This document shows positions 1-9,693 of a stretch of DNA of 32,913 bases, piece after piece. The notes under the pieces are model-generated. The model had not been told where the DNA came from. It saw only the letters and a program-made list of their open reading frames with translations, and did no database searches. The position numbers and the translations under genes are program-made. Position 1 is the stretch's first letter. Each line of letters starts with the position of its first letter. The DNA comes from an uncultured Sphingorhabdus sp. (lineage in GTDB: Bacteria; Pseudomonadota; Alphaproteobacteria; Sphingomonadales; Sphingomonadaceae), in NCBI RefSeq assembly GCF_937872355.1, contig NZ_CALMSV010000177.1, positions 1-32,913 of the forward strand, in the 5' to 3' direction.

Positions 1-706
1 ACGCAACGGCGTTCACATTCTTGACCTCAGCCAGACTGTTCCGCTTTTTGCGCGTGCGCTCGATTTTGTTTCGTCGACCGTGCAGGCAGGCGGCAAGGTT
101 CTGTTCGTCGGTACCAAGCGCCAGGCGCAGGGTCCGATTGCCGATGCAGCGCGCGCTTCGGGCCAGCATTTCGTCAACCACCGCTGGCTGGGCGGCATGC
201 TCACCAACTGGAAGACGGTTTCGAACTCGATCAAGAAGCTGAAGACGTTGGAAGAGCAGCTGTCGGGCGACACATCGGGCTTCACCAAGAAGGAAATCCT
301 TCAGATGACCCGTGAGCGCGACAAGCTTGAGCTGTCGCTCGGTGGCATCCGCGACATGGGCGGTATTCCGGACGTGATGTTCGTGATCGACGCCAACAAA
401 GAAGAACTCGCCATCAAGGAAGCCAATGTTCTGGGTATCCCGGTAATCGGTATTCTCGATTCGAACGTTTCGCCCGATGGCATCGCATTCCCGGTTCCGG
501 CGAATGACGACGCTGCCCGCGCGATCCGTCTCTATTGCGAAGCTATTGCTGCAGCATCGAGCAAGGGCAACACGGGTGCTGCTGTAGCACGCGGTGAAGA
601 CCTTGGTGCAATGGTAGAGCCGCCGGTTGAAGCCGCGGTTGTCGAAGTTGCGGCTGAAGAAGCCCCCACCGCCGAAGCCAGCGAAGAAGCTGCCCCGGAA
701 GCGTAA
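1..706 (+). CDS. rpsB: 30S ribosomal protein S2 (5'-truncated by window edge)
   Basis: Structural protein of the small ribosomal subunit, placed on the 16S rRNA late in 30S assembly and needed for S1 binding. The first complete codon is at position 2 and reads R-N-G-V-H-I, which aligns with the RNKVHI segment near residue 35 of E. coli S2, so roughly 35-40 N-terminal residues lie outside the window. The typical S2 core is present: [25 protein letters not shown], then [19 protein letters not shown] and [11 protein letters not shown]. The last 40 residues or so form an Ala/Glu-rich tail ([14 protein letters not shown]...), longer than in E. coli and common in alphaproteobacteria. It stops with TAA at 704-706. 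tsf follows, the usual partner, separated here by about 150 bp that contain a palindromic repeat element. Confidence 0.97.
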   Translation, partial: RNGVHILDLSQTVPLFARALDFVSSTVQAGGKVLFVGTKRQAQGPIADAARASGQHFVNHRWLGGMLTNWKTVSNSIKKLKTLEEQLSGDTSGFTKKEILQMTRERDKLELSLGGIRDMGGIPDVMFVIDANKEELAIKEANVLGIPVIGILDSNVSPDGIAFPVPANDDAARAIRLYCEAIAAASSKGNTGAAVARGEDLGAMVEPPVEAAVVEVAAEEAPTAEASEEAAPEA

Positions 707-716
707 CAAAAATATT

Positions 717-807
717 GTCATTCCCGCGAAAGCGGGAATCCACGGCCTGACATTCCGGTTTCAACCGAGGCTTTAGGCCATGGATCCCCGATGATTTCGG
801 GGATGAC
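717..807. repeat. Bipartite palindromic (REP/MITE-like) intergenic element
   Basis: Two perfect 8-bp hairpins flank a 44-bp middle. The first is ATTCCCGC-GAAA-GCGGGAAT at 720-739, the second ATCCCCGA-tgatt-TCGGGGAT at 784-804. The outer ends are themselves inverted: GTCATTCCC at 717-725 against the complement of GGGGATGAC at 799-807, with one mismatch. This architecture (GTCATYCCC ends, GAAA-loop hairpin) is what dispersed REP-type elements look like in many proteobacteria. I saw no second copy in this window, so its repeat nature is inferred. It sits between rpsB and tsf and could stabilise the 3' end of rpsB mRNA or reduce read-through. Confidence 0.6.
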
Positions 808-859
808 GTGTTTCTGGACCTAACTGGTCCTGCCAAACCAAAGTCGAAAGGACACGATA

Positions 860-1786
860 ATGTCTGCAATTACCGCTGCTGCCGTCAAGGATCTGCGCGA
901 ACGTTCGGGCGCTGGCATGATGGATGCCAAAAAGGCGCTGGAAGAAACCAATGGCGATATGGAAGCCGCCGTCGATCTGCTGCGCGCCAAGGGTCTTGCC
1001 ACTGCCGCGAAAAAATCGAGCCGTACGGCTGCCGAAGGTCTTGTCGGCGTTGCTGTCGATGGCACCAAAGGCACTGCAGTTGAAGTTAACAGCCAGACTG
1101 ATTTCGTTGCCAAGAACGAACAGTTCCAGGATTTCGTCCGCAAGGTGACCGGCGTTGCGCTTGGTGTTGGTGCCAATGATGCCGAAACCATCCTTGCTGC
1201 GGCCTATCCTGATGGTGGTTCGGTTCAGGAAGTGCTGACCAACAACATCGCAACCATCGGTGAAAACCAGGTTATCCGCCGCGCTCGCACCATTTCGGTC
1301 AACAACGGTCGCGTCGTTTCCTACGTCCACAATGCCGCAACAGCTGGCATGGGCGGTATCGGCGTTCTCGTCGCGCTCGAAAGCGAAGCCGATGCAGCGA
1401 CGCTCGACGGCCTCGGCAAGCAGCTGGCGATGCACATCGCAGCCGCTTTTCCGCTGGCGCTCGACGAAACCGGCCTCGACCAGGAAACGATGGACCGTGA
1501 AGCGGCGATTGCTCGTGAAAAGGCGGCTGAAAGCGGTAAGCCCGCCGAAATCGTCGAAAAGATGGTCGAAGGTGCGATGAAGAAGTTTGCGAAAGAAAAC
1601 GCGCTTCTCTCACAGCTGTTCGTCATCGACAACAAGACGCCGATTTCGGAAGTCGTTGCCCAAGCTGGTAAGGCTGCTGGCAAGGACATCAAGCTGGTCG
1701 ACTATGTCCGTTATCAGCTTGGTGAAGGCATCGAAAAGGAAGTCTCTGACTTCGCCGCTGAAGTGGCTGCAGCCGTCGGCGCGTAA
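860..1786 (+). CDS. tsf: Translation elongation factor Ts
   Basis: Guanine nucleotide exchange factor that regenerates EF-Tu-GTP from EF-Tu-GDP in the cytoplasm. 308 residues, the usual alphaproteobacterial length. The N-terminal UBA-like domain (about residues 1-55) carries [18 protein letters not shown], and the core begins with the EF-Tu contact signature TDFVAKN near residues 80-86. Two core subdomains and the coiled-coil region (about 210-260) follow. The ATG at 860 has AAAGGA at 847-852 as ribosome binding site. Its place after rpsB and before pyrH and frr is the classic order. Two hairpins separate it from pyrH. Confidence 0.98.
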   Translation: MSAITAAAVKDLRERSGAGMMDAKKALEETNGDMEAAVDLLRAKGLATAAKKSSRTAAEGLVGVAVDGTKGTAVEVNSQTDFVAKNEQFQDFVRKVTGVALGVGANDAETILAAAYPDGGSVQEVLTNNIATIGENQVIRRARTISVNNGRVVSYVHNAATAGMGGIGVLVALESEADAATLDGLGKQLAMHIAAAFPLALDETGLDQETMDREAAIAREKAAESGKPAEIVEKMVEGAMKKFAKENALLSQLFVIDNKTPISEVVAQAGKAAGKDIKLVDYVRYQLGEGIEKEVSDFAAEVAAAVGA

Positions 1787-1795
1787 AAATCGGGC

Positions 1796-1818
1796 TATCC
1801 TCTGCAGGGCAGGGGATA
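1796..1818 (+). other. Strong hairpin just after tsf
   Basis: Ten-base-pair stem TATCCTCTGC / GCAGGGGATA with a 3-nt loop AGG; one pair is G-U. It starts 9 nt after the tsf stop codon. No U-run follows, so it is not a canonical intrinsic terminator; it could be an mRNA 3'-end stabiliser or a pause or processing site between tsf and pyrH. Confidence 0.5.
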
Positions 1819-1831
1819 AGGCCTTGGCGAT

Positions 1832-1862
1832 ATGGCGCTCCGCTCTTATAGCAGGGCGCCAT
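1832..1862 (+). terminator. Second hairpin upstream of pyrH, weak terminator candidate
   Basis: Outer arms ATGGCGC (1832-1838) and GCGCCAT (1856-1862) are perfectly complementary. The inner part can extend the stem imperfectly (CCGCT against AGCAGG around a CTTAT loop). It is followed by TATTG rather than a U-run, so termination would be partial at best. It lies 32 bp before the pyrH start. Confidence 0.35.
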
Positions 1863-1894
1863 TATTGCATCTGCAGTTGGGGAAAGAGGATTTT

Positions 1895-2620
1895 ATGGCC
1901 AATGGCCGTTATCGCCGTGTGCTTTTGAAACTGTCCGGCGAAGTGCTGATGGGCGACCAGCCGTTCGGGATCGACCCCGACACAGTCGCTCGCGTTGCTG
2001 CTGAAGTGAAGGCGGCAAAGGATACCGGGCTGGAACTGTGTCTGGTTATTGGTGGCGGCAATATCTTCCGCGGTATGGCTGGCGCAGCCAAGGGCATGGA
2101 CCGGGCACAGGCCGATTATATGGGCATGCTCGCAACCGTTATGAATGCGTTGGCGATGCAGAATGCGCTTGAGCAGTTGGGCGTGCAGACCCGCGTGCAG
2201 TCGGCGATTGAGATGGACAAGGTGTGCGAGCCGGTAATCCGCAGGCGAGCCGAGCGGCATCTTGAAAAAGGCCGCATCGTGATCTTCGCGGCTGGCGTGG
2301 GTGCACCCTATTTCACAACAGATAGTGGTGCCGCACTGCGTGCCGCCGAGATGAAATGTGATGCGTTGCTTAAAGGTACTTCAGTCGACGGCGTCTATGA
2401 TGCTGACCCTAAAAAGGTTGCGACAGCAAAGCGTTATGAAACATTGAGTTACGATCGTGTCCTTTCAGACAATCTGAAGGTGATGGACGCAAGCGCCGTG
2501 GCGTTATGCCGCGACAACTCAATCCCGATCGTGGTGTTTTCGATCCGCGAACAGGGCAATATTCTCAAGGTGCTCGATGGAAGTGGCACCTTCACCGTAG
2601 TCACTCAAGAAAAGGATTGA
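1895..2620 (+). CDS. pyrH: UMP kinase
   Basis: Phosphorylates UMP to UDP with ATP in de novo pyrimidine synthesis; hexameric amino-acid-kinase-fold enzyme, usually activated by GTP and inhibited by UTP. The 241-residue product equals the E. coli length. Visible motifs: LLKLSGE (residues 10-16), the nucleotide/phosphate loop [24 protein letters not shown], and the ATP-site segment [13 protein letters not shown]. The ATG at 1895 is chosen because AAAGAGGA lies 5-12 nt upstream and [16 protein letters not shown] matches the family start. An upstream in-frame ATG at 1832 would add 21 non-family residues and lies in a hairpin. frr starts 3 nt after the stop. Confidence 0.97.
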   Translation: MANGRYRRVLLKLSGEVLMGDQPFGIDPDTVARVAAEVKAAKDTGLELCLVIGGGNIFRGMAGAAKGMDRAQADYMGMLATVMNALAMQNALEQLGVQTRVQSAIEMDKVCEPVIRRRAERHLEKGRIVIFAAGVGAPYFTTDSGAALRAAEMKCDALLKGTSVDGVYDADPKKVATAKRYETLSYDRVLSDNLKVMDASAVALCRDNSIPIVVFSIREQGNILKVLDGSGTFTVVTQEKD

Positions 2621-2623
2621 ACC

Positions 2624-3181
2624 ATGCCGCAATATGACAAGGCCGATGTCGAACGCCGCATGAAAGGTGCCGTTGAATCGCTGAAGGGCGATCTGTCGGG
2701 CCTGCGCACCGGGCGTGCCAATGTGACGCTGCTCGACCCGATTGTGGTTGAAGTGTACGGGTCTAATATGCCGCTCAACCAGGTCGCAACAGTTAGCGCT
2801 CCCGAACCGCGCATGCTTTCGGTGCAGGTATGGGATCGTTCGAACGTGACGCCGGTGGAAAAGGCGATCCGTTCGGCTGGACTGGGCCTCAATCCGATCA
2901 CCGATGGCCAGACACTGCGGCTCCCAATCCCTGATTTGACCGAAGAACGCCGCAAGGAACTAGCCAAGCTGGCTGGCCAATATGCCGAAAAGGCCAAGAT
3001 CGCTGTCCGCAATGTCCGCCGCGATGCCAATGATGCACTGAAGACCGATGAAAATAAAAAGGAAATCAGCGAAGACGACCGCAAGCGCCTGGAAACCGAA
3101 GTGCAGAAGATGACCGATGACACGATCAAGGCCATCGACGAGGCCGCGGTGCATAAAGAAAAGGAAATCATGAGCCAGTGA
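2624..3181 (+). CDS. frr: Ribosome recycling factor
   Basis: With EF-G it splits the post-termination ribosome into subunits. 185 residues, the normal size. The three-helix-bundle domain I is formed by residues 1-30 and 105-185, and the smaller domain II by about 31-104. Family segments are visible: [20 protein letters not shown], the region around [12 protein letters not shown], and [13 protein letters not shown] followed by the long helix with [13 protein letters not shown]. The start ATG is 3 nt after the pyrH stop, with AAAGGA inside the last pyrH codons, so translation is probably coupled. The TGA stop overlaps the GTG start of uppS. Confidence 0.98.
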   Translation: MPQYDKADVERRMKGAVESLKGDLSGLRTGRANVTLLDPIVVEVYGSNMPLNQVATVSAPEPRMLSVQVWDRSNVTPVEKAIRSAGLGLNPITDGQTLRLPIPDLTEERRKELAKLAGQYAEKAKIAVRNVRRDANDALKTDENKKEISEDDRKRLETEVQKMTDDTIKAIDEAAVHKEKEIMSQ

Positions 3182-3921
3182 TTGGCCTGCGCTCCTCAAA
3201 GGCGAGGGCGCTGAAACAGGCCGACCCCGAGAATGGCGGGAACGGCTCCCATGGCGCGGGCCATGTGGCTATCATCATGGATGGCAATGGACGCTGGGCG
3301 AAGAAGCGGCCCCTTCCGCGCGCGCTCGGCCACAAAAAGGGCGTCGAGGTCGTTCGCGAAATCGTCCGCCACGCTGCAACTACCGGGCTCGAAGCGCTGT
3401 CGCTCTATGCATTCTCCAGCGAGAATTGGAAACGGCCCGAAGATGAGGTCAATGACCTCATGGGGTTGCTGCGTGGCTTTATCAAATCGGATATCGACGA
3501 ATTTGCGGCCAATGATGTGCGGCTCAAGATTATCGGCAATTACAAAGTTTTGGCTCCCGATATTGTAGACATGATCGACGATGCGCTGGCTCGCACCGCG
3601 CACAACAAACGGACCACGCTGGCTGTGGCACTGAACTATGGCTCGCAGGATGAGCTGGTCCGCGCGGCGCAATCAGCCTCGCATGAGGGTGCGATTACGG
3701 CTGAAGCGATTGAACGCCATCTCGACACTGCCGACATGCCGCCTTTGGATTTGCTTATCCGCACATCCGGCGAGCAGCGGCTTTCCAATTTCATGCTCTG
3801 GCAGGCCGCCTATGCTGAGCTGTGGTTCACCGAAACGTTGTGGCCTGACTTTACACCGGCGGAATTCGATGCGGCGCTGGCCGAATTCGGCACGCGCGAA
3901 AGGCGCTATGGCGGGCGATGA
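3178..3921 (+). CDS. uppS: Isoprenyl transferase (undecaprenyl diphosphate synthase)
   Basis: Cis-prenyltransferase that condenses isopentenyl diphosphate onto farnesyl diphosphate to make the C55 carrier for peptidoglycan and surface polysaccharides. 247 residues. The signature [13 protein letters not shown] (about 29-41) includes the catalytic Asp (D35). [12 protein letters not shown] and the C-terminal [22 protein letters not shown] and WPDF elements are all present. The first 25 residues or so are an extra polar extension. It starts with GTG at 3178, overlapping the frr stop as GTGA, and its own stop overlaps the cdsA start as ATGA. It is therefore embedded in a translationally coupled frr-uppS-cdsA-dxr block. 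Confidence 0.97.
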   Translation: MIGLRSSKARALKQADPENGGNGSHGAGHVAIIMDGNGRWAKKRPLPRALGHKKGVEVVREIVRHAATTGLEALSLYAFSSENWKRPEDEVNDLMGLLRGFIKSDIDEFAANDVRLKIIGNYKVLAPDIVDMIDDALARTAHNKRTTLAVALNYGSQDELVRAAQSASHEGAITAEAIERHLDTADMPPLDLLIRTSGEQRLSNFMLWQAAYAELWFTETLWPDFTPAEFDAALAEFGTRERRYGGR

Positions 3922-4658
3922 GTGGGGCTGCAGTGAAGAAGTCTGATCTCGGCGTTCGGACATTGTCTGCGGTCGTTATGGTCGCCGTCGCCGCGATTGT
4001 GTTCTGGCAGGGTGGATTGATGTTGCGCCTGTTCGTATTGGCCGCAGCCTTTTGGCTTATGGTCGAATGGTGGGGCATCGTTGCCAAACTGACCTCCAGC
4101 ATCGCCGGCCGAGCGGTGTGGATGCTTGGCGGGTTCGCATATATCGGAAATGCTGCTTATCTGTTGCCGATGTTGGCCGATGAATACGCATATGGATCGG
4201 CGCCTGGCTTTGGCTTTCTGGAAACGACAGCAGCCTTGGTAATATTTGGCGTGATCGCCACGGACATCGGTGCCTATTTTGCAGGGCGCACAATCGGTGG
4301 CCCCAAAATTGCTCCCCGCATCAGCCCGTCAAAAACGTGGTCCGGCCTTGTTGGCGGCGCTTTGGCAGCGGGCTGCATGATGGCGTTGCTAGACTATATC
4401 CACATTGCCCAGCGTGAGCGTGTGTTTGGCGGTGAATGGCAGATCGATTGGCTGGGCAGCCTCAGCATCGGTGCTATCGTCGCAGTGGTCGCCCAAACCG
4501 GCGATTTTTTTGAAAGCTGGATGAAGCGCAAGGCGGGCGTTAAGGATTCCGGAAATGCCATACCTGGCCATGGTGGCTTGCTCGACCGCGTAGATGGGCA
4601 CCTTGCTGTTCTCTTTTTCCTTGGCGGTGCAATAATGTTGGGCAAGCTGGCTTCATGA
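3918..4658 (+). CDS. cdsA: Phosphatidate cytidylyltransferase (CDP-diacylglycerol synthase)
   Basis: Integral inner-membrane enzyme that converts phosphatidic acid and CTP to CDP-diacylglycerol, the precursor of all phospholipids. 246 residues with six or seven hydrophobic segments; the first runs from about residue 15 to 50. The CDS signature occupies the C-terminal third: [14 protein letters not shown] followed by [12 protein letters not shown], with the metal-binding Asp residues. Slightly shorter than E. coli CdsA (285), as is common in alphaproteobacteria. It starts in an ATGA overlap with uppS and ends in an ATGA overlap with dxr. Confidence 0.95.
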   Translation: MSGAAVKKSDLGVRTLSAVVMVAVAAIVFWQGGLMLRLFVLAAAFWLMVEWWGIVAKLTSSIAGRAVWMLGGFAYIGNAAYLLPMLADEYAYGSAPGFGFLETTAALVIFGVIATDIGAYFAGRTIGGPKIAPRISPSKTWSGLVGGALAAGCMMALLDYIHIAQRERVFGGEWQIDWLGSLSIGAIVAVVAQTGDFFESWMKRKAGVKDSGNAIPGHGGLLDRVDGHLAVLFFLGGAIMLGKLAS

Positions 4659-5827
4659 GCGAGCAGCCCACTCTTTCCATCTTCGGCGCAACCGGTTCTG
4701 TGGGCCTATCCACGCTCGACCTAGTTCGTCAGCATCGCGACAAATATCGCGTCGTTGCGCTCACAGCCAATGGCAATGCGGCAGAATTGGCCAAGTTGGC
4801 CACTGAGTTTGAACCCGAAATCGCCGTGGTCGCTGACGAAGCAGCCTATCCGACGTTGAAGGATGCGCTGGCTGGCACCATGATTAAGGCTGCTGCTGGT
4901 CCTTCCGCCCTTATCGAAGCTGCGCAAATGGGTGCGGACTGGACAATGGCGGCGATAGTCGGTTGCGCGGGCCTGCCGCCCACCATGGCCGCGATTGAGG
5001 CGGGGAAGACAGTTGCTCTTGCCAATAAGGAAGCGCTGGTGTCGGCTGGCGATCTGATGATGGCGGCCGTCGAACGATCAGGTGCGACCTTGCTGCCGGT
5101 CGATAGCGAGCATAATGCCATCTTCCAGTGTCTCGCCGGTGGTCGCATCGACCAGGTGCGCAAGATCACGCTCACCGCCAGCGGCGGGCCGTTTCGTACC
5201 TTCTCGCTCGATCAGATGCGCGCAGTCACGCCCGCTCAGGCCGTAGCCCACCCCAATTGGGATATGGGCGCGAAGATCAGCGTCGATAGCGCCACGATGT
5301 TCAACAAGGGCCTCGAACTGATCGAGGCGCATCATCTTTTCCCCGTCGGCCTCGACAAGCTGGATATTGTCGTTCACCCACAATCTGTGATCCATTCGAT
5401 GGTCGAATATGTCGACCGGTCAACCCTCGCGCAGCTCGGTTCGCCAGACATGCGGATTCCGATCGCAAGCACGTTGGCTTGGCCGGAACGACTGGAAACC
5501 AACTGCGAACCGCTTGATCTTGCTCGCATCTCCAAGCTGGAATTCGAAGTGCCGGATATGGTACGCTTTCCTGCATTGCGACTGGCGCGAGCGGCGGCAG
5601 AGCAGGGTGATGCAGCACCTGCCATCCTGAATGCGGCCAATGAAGTAGCTGTCGCTGCTTTCTTAAAGGGGCAGATCGGCTTTCTCGACATTGCAAATGT
5701 CGTTTCGTCGACTCTTGACGGTTACTCGCCGAATGCGCCGCATTCGCTCGATCATTTGTTCAGCATTGATGCAGCCGCCCGCGCTTATGCAAAGGGCCTG
5801 ATGGAAAAATTGCCACATGCAGCTTGA
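4655..5827 (+). CDS. dxr: 1-deoxy-D-xylulose 5-phosphate reductoisomerase
   Basis: First committed step of the MEP isoprenoid pathway: rearranges and reduces DXP to 2-C-methyl-D-erythritol 4-phosphate with NADPH. 390 residues, family length. The NADPH loop GATGSVG is at residues 11-17, NKEALVSAG at about 124-132, and the metal ligands D150, S151 and E152 lie in [11 protein letters not shown], at the same numbers as in E. coli. The substrate loop [26 protein letters not shown] is intact. With uppS next door, the block couples isoprenoid precursor supply to its main user. The end overlaps rseP by 11 nt in another frame. Confidence 0.98.
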   Translation: MSEQPTLSIFGATGSVGLSTLDLVRQHRDKYRVVALTANGNAAELAKLATEFEPEIAVVADEAAYPTLKDALAGTMIKAAAGPSALIEAAQMGADWTMAAIVGCAGLPPTMAAIEAGKTVALANKEALVSAGDLMMAAVERSGATLLPVDSEHNAIFQCLAGGRIDQVRKITLTASGGPFRTFSLDQMRAVTPAQAVAHPNWDMGAKISVDSATMFNKGLELIEAHHLFPVGLDKLDIVVHPQSVIHSMVEYVDRSTLAQLGSPDMRIPIASTLAWPERLETNCEPLDLARISKLEFEVPDMVRFPALRLARAAAEQGDAAPAILNAANEVAVAAFLKGQIGFLDIANVVSSTLDGYSPNAPHSLDHLFSIDAAARAYAKGLMEKLPHAA

Positions 5828-6935
5828 ATCCCCGCACATTCTGGTCACCCTTTTTGCGTTCCTGCTTTTGCTTGGTACGCTCGTCGTTGTGCATGAACTC
5901 GGCCATTACTGGGTAGGTCGCTGGTTTGGCGTGAAGGCCGACAAATTCTCGATAGGCTTTGGCCCGCAAATCTGGGGCAGGGTGGATAAGCGCGGGACGC
6001 TCTGGCGCGTCGGTGCTTTGCCGTTGGGCGGTTATGTGCAATTTGCAGGTGACATGAATCCGGCAAGCCAGCCTGACGAAAATTGGGAGAGGCTGTCGGC
6101 GGCAGAGCGTAACCAAACCTTTCAGTCAAAGGCCTTGTGGAAGCGCGCATTGATAGTTTTTGCGGGGCCAGCGGTGAACTTCCTTTTGGCCATTGCCATC
6201 CTATCCGGCTTCCTGATCCACTATGGGCAGGCTGTGAACCCGCCGGTGGTGCAGAGCGTTGCCGAAGGCACGGCTGCCGAAAAAATGGGACTTCAACCCG
6301 GTGATCGCATCCTTGCGGTCAACGGCACTGCAGTCGACAGTTTTGGTAAGCTGGCTACCGAAATAGCGGTTCACCCCAATGAACGCATTCCCATCAGATA
6401 TGAACGGGACGGCACCGTTCGCACCGAAATAGCCAAGATTGGCGTACTCGAAGAGATGGACCGCTTCGGCAACAAATATAGCCGCGGCATATTGGGCCTG
6501 CCCATTCCACGGGCCGAAATACGCGAAGTCAGTATATTGGAGGCGCCGTGGTTGGCGACCAAGGAAACCGCGAATATCGTACGTCTTACGATCAAAACCA
6601 CGGGCCAGATCATTTCAGGGCGCCGCCCGATATCCGAATTGGGCGGGCCGTTGAAAATCGCCAAAGTTTCAGGTGAACAGTTTGTGCTGGGTATGGCAGC
6701 CTTCCTTTGGCTGACAGCAATGATCTCGATTAACTTGGGGTTCATCAACCTCTTGCCAATTCCAATGCTCGATGGCGGACATTTACTTCTTTACGGGATT
6801 GAGGCGGTGCGCCGTCGGCCAGCTACACCGGTTGTCCAGGAATGGGCATTTCGTGCCGGCTTTGCGGTTTTGGTCAGCTTCATGCTGATGGTGACGTTCA
6901 ATGATCTCGCGTCGTTCGGGTTGTTCGGCAAATGA
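5817..6935 (+). CDS. rseP: RIP zinc metalloprotease RseP (site-2 protease)
   Basis: Inner-membrane protease that cuts anti-sigma factors and signal-peptide remnants within the membrane. 372 residues. The zinc motif HELGH is at residues 26-30 in the first membrane helix, and the second active-site element LPIPMLDGGH is at about 313-322 (D319). A single PDZ domain lies around residues 135-200 (PPVVQSVAEGTAAEKMGLQPGDRILAVNG in outline), where E. coli has two. The start ATG at 5817 lies inside the dxr 3' end (11-nt overlap). No alternative ATG fits before the HELGH helix. The bamA gene downstream fits its role in envelope homeostasis. Confidence 0.95.
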   Translation: MQLESPHILVTLFAFLLLLGTLVVVHELGHYWVGRWFGVKADKFSIGFGPQIWGRVDKRGTLWRVGALPLGGYVQFAGDMNPASQPDENWERLSAAERNQTFQSKALWKRALIVFAGPAVNFLLAIAILSGFLIHYGQAVNPPVVQSVAEGTAAEKMGLQPGDRILAVNGTAVDSFGKLATEIAVHPNERIPIRYERDGTVRTEIAKIGVLEEMDRFGNKYSRGILGLPIPRAEIREVSILEAPWLATKETANIVRLTIKTTGQIISGRRPISELGGPLKIAKVSGEQFVLGMAAFLWLTAMISINLGFINLLPIPMLDGGHLLLYGIEAVRRRPATPVVQEWAFRAGFAVLVSFMLMVTFNDLASFGLFGK

Positions 6936-7038
6936 GGCGTGGATAGAATCTACAGATTGCTTGATTGAAACCGGCGCTTCGGGCAAGGGCGCAACAATTA
7001 TTTTTCCGATAGCGGGGCCAGAGGAAGGTCGAGAATTT

Positions 7039-9693
7039 ATGAGCAAAACTTCGGTTTCCGGCAAATGGATCGGCGCTTCTGTGCTGGCGGTGATGGTTTC
7101 GCTGTCGGCGGTACCGGTTGCCGCGCAAACAGGTGAAGCTTCAACGGTCGCCCCACAGGACAATGTGATCCGTTCGATCAGCGTTGTCGGCACGCAGCGC
7201 CTCGAAGCTGATACCGTCCGTTCCTACATCCGGCTTCGTGTCGGCCAGCAATGGACCCAGGCCGCAGGCGACCAGGCGCTGAAGGATCTGTATGCGACCG
7301 AATTGTTTGCCGATGTCAGCGTACGGAACAATGTGGGCGACATCACCATTGAAGTACGCGAAAACCCGGTAATTAACCGTATCATCCTTGAGGGCAATAA
7401 GCGCATCAAGAATGACAAGATCGAGCCTGAAATCAAACTCGCTCCCCGCCAGATTTATTCGCGATCTAAAGTCCGTGCCGACGTTGCACGCATCGTCGAA
7501 CTGTACAAGCGTCAGGGTCGCTTTGCCGCGCAGGTTGAACCCAAGCTGGTTCAACTCGACCAGAACCGCGTCGATATTGTGTTTGAAATCACCGAGGGGC
7601 CGAAATCCAAGGTTCGCCAGATCAATATCATCGGCAATGACAAATTCTCCGATGGAAAGCTGCGTGGCGAGATGGTCACCAAGCAAGCGCGCCTGACCAG
7701 TATTTTCAGCTCGGGCACCAGCTATGATCCCGATCGCCTCGCGTTTGACCAGCAGAAGCTGCGCCAGTTTTATCTGACCGAGGGTTATGCAGACTTCCGC
7801 GTTGTGTCTGCGGTGGCCGAACTGACGCCCGACAAAAAAGACTTCATCATCACCTATGTGGTAGAAGAAGGCCAGCGTTACAAATTCGGAGATGTTAAGG
7901 TTGATAGCAAGATCCGGGACTTCAAATCGGACGCTTTGACTTCAACCTTACGGATGAAGAATGGCGACTGGTACAACGCAAAGCTGGTCGAAGATACGGT
8001 TGAAGGATTGCAGGAAAGCGCCGGGTTGTTCGGTTACGCTTTTGCCGACGTGAACCCACAGTTTAATCGCGACAAAGAAGCGCTCACGATGAGCATCACC
8101 TTCGATATTGCAGAGGCACAGCGTGTTTTCGTCGAGCGTATCGACATCAACGGCAATACCATCACGCAGGACAAGGTTATACGCCGCGAATTTCGCCTGA
8201 ACGAAGGGGATGCTTTCAATAGCATTGGCGTAAAACGCACCACAGATCGCATTAAATCGCTGGGCTATTTCCAGGAAGATCTTGAGGTTGAACAGGCGGA
8301 AGGAAGCACTCCCGATCGCATCGTCCTGACAACCAATGTGGAAGAAAAAGCCACTGGTGAGCTCTCGCTATCGGCTGGTTTCTCGTCGATCGAGAATTTT
8401 ATCTTCCAAGGTTCGATTACTCAGCGCAATTTCCGTGGCAAAGGTCAGGAACTGCGGACCAATATCTCCTATTCGAGCTATTCGAAATCCGCCGAAATCG
8501 GCTTTACCGAGCCCTATCTGTTTGACCGCTCGATAGCTCTTTCAGGTGACGTTTTCCGTCGAGACCTGAACAGCTTCAACTTCTTTAACAACAGTCGCAA
8601 TACGACTTATGAGCAGGCAACCACGGGCTTCCAGCTGCGCACGGGCGTTCCGGTCAATGAGTTCCTCTATTTTCAGGCGCGCTATGGCTTAAGCCACGAC
8701 GATATCTCGCTTGATCGCAATCTGTTCTTTACGGATCCGGATGGGACGGGCCCGTTGCCTGCAGCTTGCGACCCCGTGCTTGCCGGTCGTTTCCTGTGTG
8801 ATGCCATCGGCAATCGTTTGACATCGACCTTGGGTTACACGCTGCTTTACGATACCCGTGACAATCGTATTCGTCCGACAAGCGGGCATAGTTTCAGCAT
8901 AAGTCAGGATTTTGCGGGTCTTGGCGGTGATGTTCGCTATATCAGGACTCGACTGAATGCCGACAAGCACTTCAGAGTAACCGACAGCGGCTTCGTTCTG
9001 TCATTTTCAGCCGAGGGTGGATATATCCATCCGCTGGAAAATCGCGGCTCGGCTGCACAAGGTATCGATGATGTCCGGCTGACCGACCGTTTTTATCTTG
9101 GCGAACCGCAAATCCGCGGTTTCGACATTCGCGGTGTTGGTCCTCGAGTACAGCGCATCTTCTTTGACGGCGAGATCCAGAACGGTGTGGCGGTCAACGT
9201 TCCGCGGCTGGAACGCAAGCAAATCCAGGATGATGCCATTGGTGGCCGCGCCTATTATCTAGGCCGGGCAGAACTGCAGATTCCGCTCGGAAGCGGTGCA
9301 AAGGAACTCGGCCTAAGGCCGTCGATATTCATTGACGCCGGTGCTGTTTTCAACGTTACCACGCCACTCTTGCAGACTGTCCAGCAAAAATCGACCGCGA
9401 CCACCACCACTCCCAGCCTGCCTCTATACTACAATGTGAATACGTCAGGGGCGACGCCAGTTTTGGAGACATCAACCGTGGCAACCAATGCTGATGGCTC
9501 TGCACGTGTCCCCGTATTGCAATTCGAAGAACGGTTTTTCGGTGACAGCTGGAAGCCGCGCGTATCGGTCGGTGTAGGCGTGAACTGGAACTCACCTTTT
9601 GGTCCGTTCAGAATCGATCTAGCGCGCGCGCTGCTAAAAGAGCCGGGCGACGATACCAAATTATTTACATTCAACGTAGGAACCCAATTCTGA
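7039..9693 (+). CDS. bamA: Outer membrane protein assembly factor BamA
   Basis: Core of the BAM machine that inserts beta-barrel proteins into the outer membrane. The product is 884 residues from the ATG at 7039, somewhat longer than E. coli BamA (810). A signal peptide covers residues 1-30 (hydrophobic core, cleavage near VAA-QTG). Five POTRA repeats span roughly 45-450, the first opening with IRSISVVGTQRLEADTVRSYI. The 16-strand barrel follows and ends with a C-terminal Phe (NVGTQF). The barrel-lid RGF motif is seen in QIRGFDIRG. GAGGAAGG at 7021-7028 supports this start; an in-frame ATG at 6901 inside rseP would add 46 residues before the signal peptide. The stop overlaps the skp start (TGATG). 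Confidence 0.97.
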   Translation: MSKTSVSGKWIGASVLAVMVSLSAVPVAAQTGEASTVAPQDNVIRSISVVGTQRLEADTVRSYIRLRVGQQWTQAAGDQALKDLYATELFADVSVRNNVGDITIEVRENPVINRIILEGNKRIKNDKIEPEIKLAPRQIYSRSKVRADVARIVELYKRQGRFAAQVEPKLVQLDQNRVDIVFEITEGPKSKVRQINIIGNDKFSDGKLRGEMVTKQARLTSIFSSGTSYDPDRLAFDQQKLRQFYLTEGYADFRVVSAVAELTPDKKDFIITYVVEEGQRYKFGDVKVDSKIRDFKSDALTSTLRMKNGDWYNAKLVEDTVEGLQESAGLFGYAFADVNPQFNRDKEALTMSITFDIAEAQRVFVERIDINGNTITQDKVIRREFRLNEGDAFNSIGVKRTTDRIKSLGYFQEDLEVEQAEGSTPDRIVLTTNVEEKATGELSLSAGFSSIENFIFQGSITQRNFRGKGQELRTNISYSSYSKSAEIGFTEPYLFDRSIALSGDVFRRDLNSFNFFNNSRNTTYEQATTGFQLRTGVPVNEFLYFQARYGLSHDDISLDRNLFFTDPDGTGPLPAACDPVLAGRFLCDAIGNRLTSTLGYTLLYDTRDNRIRPTSGHSFSISQDFAGLGGDVRYIRTRLNADKHFRVTDSGFVLSFSAEGGYIHPLENRGSAAQGIDDVRLTDRFYLGEPQIRGFDIRGVGPRVQRIFFDGEIQNGVAVNVPRLERKQIQDDAIGGRAYYLGRAELQIPLGSGAKELGLRPSIFIDAGAVFNVTTPLLQTVQQKSTATTTTPSLPLYYNVNTSGATPVLETSTVATNADGSARVPVLQFEERFFGDSWKPRVSVGVGVNWNSPFGPFRIDLARALLKEPGDDTKLFTFNVGTQF

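Noticed and set aside
5260-6150. Long antisense reading frames within dxr and rseP and similar frames elsewhere
   Set aside because: They mirror codon bias of the true genes, lack ribosome binding sites and resemble no protein family.
6901-7038. BamA extension from an ATG inside rseP
   Set aside because: The extra 46 residues precede the signal peptide and would block export; a good ribosome binding site precedes 7039.
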